A stretch of DNA of 64,000 nt from contig MNEL01000020.1 in the NCBI GenBank assembly GCA_001917665.1, positions 18,734 to 82,733 on the forward strand, given 5' to 3'. The notes under the pieces are model-generated. The model did no database searches. It was not told where the DNA came from and was given only the letters and a program-made list of their open reading frames with translations. Within the stretch, counting starts at the first letter, position 1. Each line of letters starts with the position of its first letter. The translations under genes and the position numbers were made by a program. Of the stretch, positions 9,108 through 18,087 are shown piece after piece. The DNA is from Gemmatimonadetes bacterium 13_1_40CM_69_22. GTDB lineage: Bacteria > Gemmatimonadota > Gemmatimonadetes > Gemmatimonadales > GWC2-71-9.

Positions 9108-10550
9108 GTGCGCACACTGGCGATCCTGGGAATGGCGCTTACCTGCGGCGTCGGCCGCCTCGGCGCGCAGCGGGCGCATCAGTTCGAACTCGGCGCGCTC
9201 GGCTCCTTCACGCGCTACGACAGGGCGTTCGGCCTCGAGGATCGCGTCGGCGGCGGCGCGCGTCTCGGCTACTTCTTCACTGACGTCGTCGGCGCGGAGC
9301 TCGACGTCGGGTACCAGGACTTGAGCCCCAGGACGGGCAGCGCATCGCCCACCCTCGCGCTCGGCGGCGCGAGCCTGATCCTCAATTTCGGGAGCCCGCG
9401 CCAGCTGTTCTACATCCTCGGCGGCTACTCGCGCCTCGACTTCGAGAAGACGGCGCCGTACCGCTTCACCGACGACGCCGTCCACGGCGCGATCGGCGAT
9501 CGGCTGTTCCTGGGCGACCGCGCCGCGCTGCGGCTCGAGGTGCGCGCCATCTACGCGCCCAACACCGGATTCGCGCGCGCCTTGTGGGCCGGTCACTTGG
9601 TCGGCTCGCTCGGCCTCTCCCTCTTCACCGGCGGGGGGCTGCTCCCGGACGAGGATCACGATGGCGTCCCCGACAAGCGCGATACCTGCTCCAACACGCC
9701 GCTGGGCGCAACGGTCGACGTGCACGGCTGCCCGACCGACGCCGATCATGACGGCGTGTCCGACGGACTCGATCAGTGCCCCGGCACGCCCGCCGGGGCT
9801 CGGGTGGACGCGAAGGGCTGTCCGATCGACTCGGACCACGACGGCGTGTACGACGGGCTCGATCAGTGCTCCAACACGCCCGCCGGCGCGCATGTAGACG
9901 CCAAGGGCTGCCCCACCGACGCCGACGGCGACGGCGTTCCCGACGGAATCGACCAGTGCCCCAACACCCCCGCGGGCGCGACCGTCGACCCGGCCGGCTG
10001 CCCCCTCGATACGGACAAGGACGGCGTGCCGGACGGCATCGACAAATGCCCGAACACACCGCTGGGCACGGAAGTGGACAGCACCGGGTGCCAGCGCTTC
10101 AAGGACTCCGACGGCGACGGAGTCGACGACACCAAGGACAAGTGTCCCGGCACTCCGCCCGGCTCGCGAGTGGATGCCTTCGGCTGCGTGATCCTGTTCA
10201 CGCCGGAGCGGACACCGGTGATCCTGCGGGGGGTGACGTTCGAGACGGGCAGGGCGGTCCTCCAGCTCGAGTCCTTCACTGTGCTCAACATCGTCGCCCA
10301 GTCGCTGGTGGCGAATCCCGCCATTCGCATCGAGATCGCGGGATATACCGACGGCACGGGCTCCGCGGCGACGAACCTGCGGCTCTCGCAGGCCCGCGCG
10401 GAGGTGGTGCGCGCCTACCTGGTGAGCCGAGGGGTCTCGCCCACCCGCATGATCGCGCGGGGCTACGGCGCGACCAATCCGATCGCCGTGAACACCACTC
10501 CCGAAGGTCGAGCGCAGAACCGGCGGGTGGAGCTGCACCAGTTACCCTAG
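9108..10550 (+). CDS. OmpA-family protein with six thrombospondin type-3 repeats
   Basis: Outer-membrane protein of 480 residues. A signal peptide is followed by an N-terminal beta-barrel-like region (about residues 25-175, ending strands in Phe). Six calcium-binding TSP3 repeats follow (DxDxDGVxDxxDxC ... GCP units, about 180-365), then a C-terminal OmpA domain that binds peptidoglycan (ending in IEIAGYTDGTGS and QARAEVVRAYLVSRGVSP, RGYGATNPI, NRRVELH). Each repeat carries two Cys that can form a disulfide. It spans barrel to cell wall with a stiff Ca-loaded linker. The start is GTG 9108. The next gene, 10 bases on, is its paralogue. Confidence 0.9.
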   Translation: MRTLAILGMALTCGVGRLGAQRAHQFELGALGSFTRYDRAFGLEDRVGGGARLGYFFTDVVGAELDVGYQDLSPRTGSASPTLALGGASLILNFGSPRQLFYILGGYSRLDFEKTAPYRFTDDAVHGAIGDRLFLGDRAALRLEVRAIYAPNTGFARALWAGHLVGSLGLSLFTGGGLLPDEDHDGVPDKRDTCSNTPLGATVDVHGCPTDADHDGVSDGLDQCPGTPAGARVDAKGCPIDSDHDGVYDGLDQCSNTPAGAHVDAKGCPTDADGDGVPDGIDQCPNTPAGATVDPAGCPLDTDKDGVPDGIDKCPNTPLGTEVDSTGCQRFKDSDGDGVDDTKDKCPGTPPGSRVDAFGCVILFTPERTPVILRGVTFETGRAVLQLESFTVLNIVAQSLVANPAIRIEIAGYTDGTGSAATNLRLSQARAEVVRAYLVSRGVSPTRMIARGYGATNPIAVNTTPEGRAQNRRVELHQLP

Positions 10551-10560
10551 AGGAGCCGAC

Positions 10561-12153
10561 ATGAGACGGTTCGCGGTGCTGGCGACATTGCTCACGCTCC
10601 CGACGGGACGCCTCGCGGCGCAACACGCCGGGCAGTTCGAGGCCGGTGCGTTTGGCTCCTACACGCGCTACGACGCCGCCTTCGGTCTTCCCAACAAGCT
10701 GGGTGGCGGCGGACGCCTCGGCTACTTCTTCGGTGACGCGGTCGGCCTCGAGGCCGACGTGCTGTTCCAGCCCCAGTACACCGTGTCGAGCGGTGGGACG
10801 CCCACCACGCTCGAGCCGCTGATCGGCAGCGCCAGTCTGGTCTTCAACGCCGTGCACGGCAGCCGCCTGATGCTCTACCTGCTCGGCGGCTACTCGCTGC
10901 TCGACTTCGGGACGCGGGCCCCGTATCGCTTCACCGACAACGCCATGCACGGCGGCGCCGGCGTGCGGATCTTCCTCACCCAGCGGGTCGCGCTGCGGCT
11001 CGAAGGGCGCGGCGTCTACGTGCCCAGCACCAGGTCCGCCTTCGGGCCGACCACGGCTACGCATTTCGTCGCGACGGCCGGCCTTTCGGTCTTCCACCTG
11101 GGCGAGCCGCCGAAGGACTCGGACAAAGACGGGGTGACCGACAAGAAGGACGCCTGTCCCAACACGCCATTGGGCGCGACCGTCGACCCGCGCGGCTGCC
11201 CGACGGACTCCGACCATGACGGCGTGTACGACGGGCTCGACAAATGCCCCAACACACCGGCCGGCGCGACCGTGGACGCCAGCGGCTGTCCCGCCGACGC
11301 CGACGCTGACGGCGTGCCCGACGGGATCGATCAATGCCCGAACACGCCGGCGGGCGTGCACGTGGACGCCAAGGGCTGCGCCGTCGACTCGGACGGCGAC
11401 GGCGTTCCCGACGGCGTCGATCAGTGCCCCAACACCCCGGCGGGCGCGACCGTGGACGCCCTGGGGTGCCCGGCGGACGCGGACAAAGACGGCGTGCCGG
11501 ACGGCGTCGATCAGTGCCCCAATACGCCGGTCGGCGCGCTGGTCGACGCGAAGGGTTGTCCGATGGACTCGGACCTGGACGGCGTGCCGGACGGCCTCGA
11601 CAAGTGTCCCAACACTCCCGCCGGGACGCCGGTCGACACCACCGGCTGCCCGCTGCCGCGGCAGGTGATCCGGGACTCCGACGGGGACGGCGTGCCCGAC
11701 GACCGCGACAAATGCCCGAATACGCCGGCCGGCTCGAAAGTGGATGCGAACGGCTGCATCATCCTGTTCCAGCCGGAAATCGTGCCGGGCGCCCCGGGCG
11801 CCGCGCCGGCGCGGCCCACGCTGATCCTGCGCGGGGTGAACTTCGAGTGGGGCCGGTCCGCCCTCACGCGTGATTCCTACGCGGTGCTCGACCAGGTGGC
11901 GGGGTCCCTGATCGCCAACCCTGACATTCAGATCGAGATCGCGGGCTACACCGACAACACGGGATCGGTGCCTCTCAACGTGCGGCTCTCGGAGGCCCGG
12001 GCGGCCTCGGTGCGCGCGTACCTGGCGCGCAAGGGCGTGTCGCCGGGGCGGATGGTGGCGAAGGGCTACGGGGCGAGTGGCTTCATCGCGCCCAACACCA
12101 CGGCGGCGGGCCGGGCGCAGAACCGGCGGGTGGAGCTGCATAAGCTGCCGTAA
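10561..12153 (+). CDS. OmpA-family protein with seven thrombospondin type-3 repeats (paralogue)
   Basis: A 530-residue tandem paralogue of the preceding gene with the same order: signal peptide (ending LAAQ), barrel-like domain, TSP3 repeats and C-terminal OmpA domain (IEIAGYTDNTGSVPLNVRLS, KGYGASGFI, NRRVELHKLP). It has seven repeats instead of six, plus a Pro/Ala-rich insert before the OmpA domain. The repeats are closer to each other than to those of the neighbour, pointing to repeat gain after duplication. A GGAG site lies 8 bases before the ATG. The two genes probably form one transcript ending at the hairpin at 12180-12206. Confidence 0.9.
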   Translation: MRRFAVLATLLTLPTGRLAAQHAGQFEAGAFGSYTRYDAAFGLPNKLGGGGRLGYFFGDAVGLEADVLFQPQYTVSSGGTPTTLEPLIGSASLVFNAVHGSRLMLYLLGGYSLLDFGTRAPYRFTDNAMHGGAGVRIFLTQRVALRLEGRGVYVPSTRSAFGPTTATHFVATAGLSVFHLGEPPKDSDKDGVTDKKDACPNTPLGATVDPRGCPTDSDHDGVYDGLDKCPNTPAGATVDASGCPADADADGVPDGIDQCPNTPAGVHVDAKGCAVDSDGDGVPDGVDQCPNTPAGATVDALGCPADADKDGVPDGVDQCPNTPVGALVDAKGCPMDSDLDGVPDGLDKCPNTPAGTPVDTTGCPLPRQVIRDSDGDGVPDDRDKCPNTPAGSKVDANGCIILFQPEIVPGAPGAAPARPTLILRGVNFEWGRSALTRDSYAVLDQVAGSLIANPDIQIEIAGYTDNTGSVPLNVRLSEARAASVRAYLARKGVSPGRMVAKGYGASGFIAPNTTAAGRAQNRRVELHKLP

Positions 12154-12179
12154 CGGCGGCGGTCGGGCTGACAGGCGGT

Positions 12180-12206
12180 CGGGCGGTCGGCATCGCTGAC
12201 CGCCCG
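12180..12206 (+). terminator. Hairpin after the OmpA gene pair
   Basis: A 9-bp perfect stem (12180-12188 and 12198-12206) with a 9-base loop, 26 bases after the stop of the second OmpA gene. There is no U-tract directly after it, so it may work as a GC-rich terminator or as an mRNA 3' end stabiliser. Confidence 0.5.
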
Positions 12207-12264
12207 TCGCGTCGCTGGCTCCCAGCACGTAGTTTTCTCCGTCCCGCAACCGCTTGAGCATCAC

Positions 12265-14367
12265 ATGAACGCCCGCTGGCTGCCTCCAGTCGCGATCGGC
12301 CTTCTGACCGCCGGTCCGCCGGCCTGTCTGTCCGCCCAGTCTTCCCGCCATCCCTTTCAAGCGACGGACGCCTACCGCCTCACCGCTCTCGGCGACGCGC
12401 GCGTCTCGCCCGACGGGCGGCGCATCGCCTTCGTCGTGACGACGGTTGTCGAGGACAAGGACCGCCGACATTCCGAGATTTGGACCGTGCCGACGGACGG
12501 TTCGGCGCCCGCGTTCCGCTACACGAGCCCAGCCACGGAGGCGTCGAATCCGGTGTGGTCCCCAGACGGCTCGCTGCTCGCCTTCACGAGCAAGCGCGAG
12601 GGCTTCGACGACGACGTGTGGTTCCTGCGGACCACGGCGCCGGGCGGTGAAGCCTTCCAGGCGCGCGGCGTACACGCCACCCCGCTCTTTTCGGGCGACG
12701 GCAAGTGGCTGCTCTACAGCTGGCGCGGCTCGGAGCCCGACAGCTTGAAGAAGGACTCGTGGCGGACTCGAGTCTCTCCGAGCGCGATCACGCGCGGGCC
12801 GGACCCGAAGCGGTTCGACGGCCGGGTGTACACGTCCCTGCCGTTTCTGGAGGACGAGCGCGGGCTCGTGCCGCCGCGCGAGACCCGCCGGCCGAGCCAT
12901 CTGTACCTCGTGCCCTCGGGCGGCGGCGAGCCGAAGCAGCTCACCAACGGGGACCTGAGCCAGCGGGCCCCAGACTGGTCACCCGACGGTCGGGCGATCG
13001 TGTTCGTGCAGGACTCGACCGACACGAGCGAGGTGCGCGACCAGGTCAGGCCGCAGCTCTACGTGCTCACGGTGGCGGACGGCGCGGTGCGCCGGCTCGC
13101 CACGTCCTACGTGGAGAACTTCGAGCCTGCCTGGTCGCCCGACGGCAACGCCATCGCCTTCATCTGCTCCAAGGGTCGCGGCGAGGAGAACGATGTGTGC
13201 GTGATTCCGGCGGCGGGCGGGACCGTGCGCAGTCTCACGAGCGCGTGGGACTTGGATCCGTCAGGCCCGGCCTGGTCCCCGGACTCGAAGACCGTGTACT
13301 TCAGCGCCGAGACGCGCGGCAACATCCACGTGTTCGCGGCGCCGGCCACGGGAGGCGATGTCCGCCAGATCACAACGGGCGAACGGCAGCTCAGCGGTCC
13401 GGCGATCACGCGCGACGGCAAGTGGCTCGCCTACCCGGCGAGCGACGCCACGCACCCGACGGAACTGTTCGTCGCCCCGGTCGGGCGCGCCGGGGCCGGG
13501 CCTGACAAACGGCTCACGTCTTTCAACGACTCGCTGCTCGCGCAGCTCGTGACGATCCCGGCCGACACGTTGTGGTTCACGAGCGTGGGGGGCTTGAGCA
13601 TCGAGGCATTTCTCATGCGCCCCTACGGCTACCGCCCCGGGAAGAGCTACCCCTTGATCCTGTACATTCACGGCGGCCCGCACTGGAACTACGGCAACGT
13701 CTTCTTCCCCGAGATGCAACTGCTCGCAGGACAGGGGTACTGGGTGCTGCTCGTCAATCCGCGCGGTTCGACCGGGTACGGGCACGACTTCACGTTCGCG
13801 ACGCGCGGGCGCTGGGGGATGGAGGACTACCAAGACCTGATGAAGGCGGTGGATGTGGCGATCGCCCGCGGCGGCGTGGATACGACGCGCCTGGGAGTCG
13901 CGGGGGGCTCCTACGGCGGCTTCATGACCAACTGGGTGGTGGGGCACACGCACCGCTTTGCCGCGGCGGAGACCGATCGCTCCATCTACGACTGGCACTC
14001 CTGGTACGGCTCCTCGGACGCGCAAGGCCTCACGGACTACGAGTTCTCAGGGCCGCCGTGGGACGCGGACTCGCTGTACCGCGTGCTCTCGCCGATGACC
14101 TACGCCCAGCGCATTCGCACGCCGCTGCTCATCGTCCACTCGGAGGACGATCGCCGCACCCCGATCACGGACGGCGAGCAGCTGTTCGTGATGCTGCGCA
14201 AGCGCGGCGTGCCCGCAGAGTTCGTGCGTTACCCGCGCTCCTACCACGGCCTGTCCCGCACGGGCCCGCCGTGGCTGCTCGTGGACCGGCTGGAGCGGAT
14301 CCGCACCTGGTTTGCGCACTGGTTCGGCAGCGGCGAGACGCCGCCGGCCGCCGGCACGCTGCGCTAG
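12265..14367 (+). CDS. S9 family prolyl oligopeptidase / acylaminoacyl-peptidase-like
   Basis: Exported serine peptidase of 700 residues. A signal peptide (ending CLSAQ) precedes an N-terminal beta-propeller built of TolB/WD40-like repeats (WSPDG, WSPDSK and similar, about residues 35-410), which restricts access to short peptides. The C-terminal alpha/beta-hydrolase domain has the nucleophile elbow GGSYGG (Ser549), Asp at 628-629 in HSEDDRR and His661 in SYHGLSR. These are the S9 triad. The M14 peptidase gene begins 4 bases after its stop, so the two are co-transcribed and likely serve extracellular or periplasmic protein breakdown. Confidence 0.92.
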   Translation: MNARWLPPVAIGLLTAGPPACLSAQSSRHPFQATDAYRLTALGDARVSPDGRRIAFVVTTVVEDKDRRHSEIWTVPTDGSAPAFRYTSPATEASNPVWSPDGSLLAFTSKREGFDDDVWFLRTTAPGGEAFQARGVHATPLFSGDGKWLLYSWRGSEPDSLKKDSWRTRVSPSAITRGPDPKRFDGRVYTSLPFLEDERGLVPPRETRRPSHLYLVPSGGGEPKQLTNGDLSQRAPDWSPDGRAIVFVQDSTDTSEVRDQVRPQLYVLTVADGAVRRLATSYVENFEPAWSPDGNAIAFICSKGRGEENDVCVIPAAGGTVRSLTSAWDLDPSGPAWSPDSKTVYFSAETRGNIHVFAAPATGGDVRQITTGERQLSGPAITRDGKWLAYPASDATHPTELFVAPVGRAGAGPDKRLTSFNDSLLAQLVTIPADTLWFTSVGGLSIEAFLMRPYGYRPGKSYPLILYIHGGPHWNYGNVFFPEMQLLAGQGYWVLLVNPRGSTGYGHDFTFATRGRWGMEDYQDLMKAVDVAIARGGVDTTRLGVAGGSYGGFMTNWVVGHTHRFAAAETDRSIYDWHSWYGSSDAQGLTDYEFSGPPWDADSLYRVLSPMTYAQRIRTPLLIVHSEDDRRTPITDGEQLFVMLRKRGVPAEFVRYPRSYHGLSRTGPPWLLVDRLERIRTWFAHWFGSGETPPAAGTLR

Positions 14368-14370
14368 ACC

Positions 14371-16749
14371 GTGACGCCTCGCGCCCTCGTCGCGCTGCTC
14401 GCGGCGGGGCTGCTCGCTGCCCCGCTGTCGCTTGCCGCGCAGCAGCGCCGCCACACCGGGCAGACTCCGGCCCCGCGGCGGCCGCGGGCTCCGGACATCG
14501 TGACGCGCGTGCCGACTCCCAAGTCGGTCCTGGGATTCGAGCCCGGCGAGGATCGCCGCCTCGCCGACTGGCCGGCGCTGCTGCGCTACTACCAGGCCCT
14601 GGCGAAGACGAGCGACCGCGTGCGGTATCGCGAGCTCGGGAAGACCACGCTGGGCGCGCCGCTCGTCGCGCTCCTCATCTCGAGCCCGCAGAACCTCAAA
14701 AGCCTCGATCGCTATCGGCAGCTGAACGCGCGGCTCGCCGATCCGCGGACCATCCGCAGCAACCGCGAGGCGCAGGAGGCGCTGCGCGACGGCCGCACCA
14801 TCGTGCTCATCACGTCCGGCATTCACTCGAACGAGGTGGGCGGGCACCTGACGCCCGCGATCCTCGCCTACCGCCTCGCGAGCGACACCACCGCCGCCAC
14901 CCGGACGATCCTCGACAACGTGATCCTGTTGCTCGTCCCCTCGCTCAACCCTGACGGCGTCTCGATCGTCACGCGCTGGTACAACCGCACGCTCGGCACG
15001 CCCGCCGAGGGCACCGACCCACCCGAGCTGTACCACCACTACACGGGGCACGACAACAACCGCGACTGGTACGCCTTCACCCAGGTCGAGACGCAGCTCG
15101 TGGTCGACTCGCTGCACAACGTGTGGCATCCCGAGATCGTGCACGACATTCATCAGCAGGACAGCGACGGCTCGCGCCTTTTCCTGCCGCCGTACCTCGA
15201 CCCGGTGGAGCCGAACGTAGACCCGCTGCTGGTGGACGGCGTGAACGCCCTCGGGGCCGGCGTCGCGTGGCAGCTCGCCGGGGAGGGGAAGACGGGGATC
15301 GCGATCAACGCCATCTACGACGCGTGGACGCCGGCCCGCGCCTACCAGCACTACCACGGCGGCGTCCGCATCCTCTCCGAGGCGGCGAGCGCCAACCTCG
15401 CGTCGCCGATCGATGTCCCGTTCGACCACCTCGCGACCCGGGCGCGCGGCTTCACGCCGCGCGAGCGCTCCTGGAACTTCACGAATCCGTGGCCCGGCGG
15501 CCGCTGGACTCTCAGGGACATCGTCGCCTACCAGACCGACGCCGCGTACGCGCTGCTCGAGAACGCGGCGCGCTACCGTGACGTCTGGCTCGCGAACTTC
15601 CTCACCATCGAGGGGCGCGCGGTCCGCGGCTGGCGAGGATGGCCGTACGCGTACGTGATCCCCCGCCAGCCGCGGGACACGGTCGGGCTCGCCACGCTGC
15701 TCGGCATCCTGCGCCGCGGGCAAGTGGAGATCCGCACCGCCTTGCACCCCATTACGCTCGCCGGACAGCGGTACGCCGCGGGGAGCTACGTCGTCGTGCT
15801 GCGGCAGCCGTACGCGGCCTTCGCCAAGACGCTGCTCGAGCCGCAGCATTATCCCGATCTGCGGCTCTACCCCGGCGGGCCGCCCCTGCCGCCCTACGAT
15901 GTGACGGCCCACACGCTGCCGCTCCTCATGGGCGTCGCGGCCGTGCCGGCGCGCGACTCCCTGCGGATCGGTCTGTCGGCGCCGATCGAGCCGCCGGCGG
16001 CGACCCCCGGCGCCGCCGGCATCGCCGGGGCGGAGAGGCCCCGTGTCGGGCTGTACCGCTCCTACAACGCCGCGATCGACGAAGGGTGGACGCGGTGGGT
16101 GTTCGATACGTGGCGCGTGCCGTACGTCTCGGTGGTGGATTCCGTCGTGCGCGCCGGCAAGCTCGCGGAGCAGTTCGACGTGGTCGTGCTCCCCGATCAA
16201 GCGCCGGACGAGCTGCTCACCGGCCTGCCGCGCGAGTATCCCGCGCCGTACGCAGGCGGCCTGGGGGACGATGGCGTTAAGGCGCTGCGCCGGTTCGTGC
16301 AAGATGGCGGCACGCTCGTCGCGCTCAACGACGCCAGCCGGTTCGCAGCGACGCAACTGCTGCTCCCAGTGCGCAACGTGCTCGAAGGCGTAGCCGACGA
16401 CGAGTTCTATGCCCCGGGATCGATCTTCCGGCTCGAGCTCGACACCGGCCATCCGGTCGCGCGCGGCATGCCAGCGCAGAGCATCGCCTGGTACGAGAGC
16501 GGCCCCGCCTTCGAAGTGCTCGACTCGAGCGCCGCGCGGGTGATCGGCCGCTACCCCGCCGACGCCGACAAGCTGCTGCTCTCGGGGTGGGTGCTCCATC
16601 CGGAGCGGGTGGCGGGCCGTGCCGCCCTGGTCGAAGTGAAACAGGGGGCCGGGCGGGTCGTATTGTTCGGCTTCCGCCCCCAGTACCGTGGTCAAAGCAT
16701 CGCGACGTACCCCTTGCTATTCAACAGCTTACAGCGGTCGGCACGATAG
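14371..16749 (+). CDS. M14 family zinc carboxypeptidase with C-terminal GATase-like domain
   Basis: Exported metallopeptidase of 792 residues starting at GTG 14371. The signal peptide ends in L-A-A-Q. The M14 domain (about residues 45-380) carries the zinc ligands His152 and Glu155 (IHSNEVGG), the HDNNRDWY segment and His258/His261 in VHDIHQQ. Glu-containing strands follow near residue 330. From about residue 540 a second Rossmann-like region (PRVGLYRSYNAAIDEGWTRW, DVVVLPDQAP, FVQDGGTLVALND) resembles a class I glutamine-amidotransferase fold without an obvious catalytic Cys, so it probably has a structural or binding role. It forms an operon with the S9 peptidase upstream. Confidence 0.87.
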   Translation: MTPRALVALLAAGLLAAPLSLAAQQRRHTGQTPAPRRPRAPDIVTRVPTPKSVLGFEPGEDRRLADWPALLRYYQALAKTSDRVRYRELGKTTLGAPLVALLISSPQNLKSLDRYRQLNARLADPRTIRSNREAQEALRDGRTIVLITSGIHSNEVGGHLTPAILAYRLASDTTAATRTILDNVILLLVPSLNPDGVSIVTRWYNRTLGTPAEGTDPPELYHHYTGHDNNRDWYAFTQVETQLVVDSLHNVWHPEIVHDIHQQDSDGSRLFLPPYLDPVEPNVDPLLVDGVNALGAGVAWQLAGEGKTGIAINAIYDAWTPARAYQHYHGGVRILSEAASANLASPIDVPFDHLATRARGFTPRERSWNFTNPWPGGRWTLRDIVAYQTDAAYALLENAARYRDVWLANFLTIEGRAVRGWRGWPYAYVIPRQPRDTVGLATLLGILRRGQVEIRTALHPITLAGQRYAAGSYVVVLRQPYAAFAKTLLEPQHYPDLRLYPGGPPLPPYDVTAHTLPLLMGVAAVPARDSLRIGLSAPIEPPAATPGAAGIAGAERPRVGLYRSYNAAIDEGWTRWVFDTWRVPYVSVVDSVVRAGKLAEQFDVVVLPDQAPDELLTGLPREYPAPYAGGLGDDGVKALRRFVQDGGTLVALNDASRFAATQLLLPVRNVLEGVADDEFYAPGSIFRLELDTGHPVARGMPAQSIAWYESGPAFEVLDSSAARVIGRYPADADKLLLSGWVLHPERVAGRAALVEVKQGAGRVVLFGFRPQYRGQSIATYPLLFNSLQRSAR

Positions 16750-16803
16750 CGTGATCCCCGTCTCTTGTCCCATCGGAGTGGGATTCCTATCGTGTAGCCC
16801 CCT

Positions 16804-18066
16804 ATGGCTGTGGTCCGGCAGGCAGGTGCCCTCTTGCTGGCCGCGCTCTTCATGAGTCGCGGCCTTTTTGCGCAGGATAGCGTTCCACCTGCGCCCGCCG
16901 CGCCCGGACCGACCGACGTGCCGGTCGTGCTGCCGACGGCTCCCGCCGATCAGGCGCACGTCACGCTCCGACCGACCGAGCTCCGCTACGTCCAGCAGGA
17001 GACGCTGCTCGTGCCCCAGACGTCGTCGATCAAGGGGCTGTACGTGAACGCGTGGGCATTCGGGTCGCACAAGCTGTGGCAGCTCGTGCGGCTCGCCGAC
17101 GAGACGGAGATCAACGCCTTCGTCGTCGACGTGAAGGACGACACCGGGTGCCTCCTGTATCCGTCGGCAGTGCCGACGGCGGAGCAGATCGGGGCGAACA
17201 AGTGCGTCCGCGCCAAGGACGCGAAGGCCCGACTCGACACGCTCGCGGCGCACGGGATCTACACCATCGCGCGCTTCGTGGTCGCCAAGGACCCGCTGCT
17301 GGCGGAGCGGAAGCCAGGCTGGTCGGTGAAGGATCGCACCACGGGCGGGCTGTGGCGCGACCGGATCAACATCGCCTGGGTGGACGCCTACAACGACTCG
17401 GTGTGGATCTACGCGGCGCAGCTGGCCGCGGAGGCCGTGCGGTTGGGGTTCAACGAGGTGCAGTTCGATTATGTCCGCTTCCCCGACGAGCCGCGCGAGC
17501 GCATGGCGACGGCGATCTTCCCGGCCCACCACGCCGGGGAAACGCAGCGCGCGGCGGTGCGCGAGCACATCACGCTGCTCCGGAACCGCCTCAAGCCGCT
17601 GGGCGTGCCCGTCACGTTCGACATTTTCGGCCTCACCGCCTCTGCTACGACGGGCGATCTCGGCATCGGGCAAGTGTGGGAGGATTTCATCAACGTCGCG
17701 GACGTGGTGCTGCCGATGGTCTATCCCAGCCACTACTACCGCGGGGCGTTCGGGCTGGCATGGCCGAACGGCCAGCCGTATCGCGTGGTGCGCGCCGCGT
17801 TGACCGACGCGCTGCAGCGCTCGCGGCCGCACCCCGCCGCCGCCGAGATCCGCCCCTTCCTGCAGGCGTTCACGCTGGGCCGGCGGCTTCCCCGCTACAC
17901 GCCGTCCGAGATCCGCGAGCAGATCCGCGCGGTCGAAGACCTCGGCATCACGTCGTGGGTGCTGTGGAACCCACGCAGCGTGTACCAGCGGGAATCGCTG
18001 CGGCCGAAGAAGCGCGCTCCCCCTGCCCCAGGGCGAGAACTCTCCGGCACGACCGGCGGCCGTTAG
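16804..18066 (+). CDS. DUF4015 putative glycoside hydrolase
   Basis: Exported protein of 420 residues with a signal peptide cleaved near F-A-Q (about residue 23). It matches the DUF4015 glycoside-hydrolase-like family: KGLYVNAWA opening strand, INAFVVDVKDDTG, HGIYTIARFVVAKDP, VQFDYVRFPDE (a conserved acidic pair in the barrel), VTFDIFGLTA, VVLPMVYPSHYYRG and a final WVLWNPRSVY. The layout is a TIM barrel with Asp/Glu at strand ends. The substrate is unknown; related barrels act on polysaccharides. It faces the aconitase-family gene tail to tail, with a shared hairpin between them. Confidence 0.85.
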   Translation: MAVVRQAGALLLAALFMSRGLFAQDSVPPAPAAPGPTDVPVVLPTAPADQAHVTLRPTELRYVQQETLLVPQTSSIKGLYVNAWAFGSHKLWQLVRLADETEINAFVVDVKDDTGCLLYPSAVPTAEQIGANKCVRAKDAKARLDTLAAHGIYTIARFVVAKDPLLAERKPGWSVKDRTTGGLWRDRINIAWVDAYNDSVWIYAAQLAAEAVRLGFNEVQFDYVRFPDEPRERMATAIFPAHHAGETQRAAVREHITLLRNRLKPLGVPVTFDIFGLTASATTGDLGIGQVWEDFINVADVVLPMVYPSHYYRGAFGLAWPNGQPYRVVRAALTDALQRSRPHPAAAEIRPFLQAFTLGRRLPRYTPSEIREQIRAVEDLGITSWVLWNPRSVYQRESLRPKKRAPPAPGRELSGTTGGR

Positions 18067-18087
18067 CCCCGGCCGTCAGGCCGGGGC
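18066..18087. terminator. Bidirectional terminator hairpin between convergent genes
   Basis: A perfect 9-bp GC stem (18066-18074 with 18079-18087) closed by a GTCA tetraloop. It overlaps the stop codons of both convergent genes, so it can end transcripts from either side. No U-tract. Confidence 0.6.

Noticed and set aside
9640..11760. Regular DNA repeats that could be taken for a CRISPR array
   Set aside because: Repeat units are about 108 bases, coding and in frame, with no unique spacers; they are TSP3 protein repeats.
10285..12900. Long minus-strand open frame with repeated GRAGRRVGALID-like units opposite the OmpA genes
   Set aside because: The repeats are a mirror of the DNA-level TSP3 repeats on the plus strand; no start site or domain supports it.
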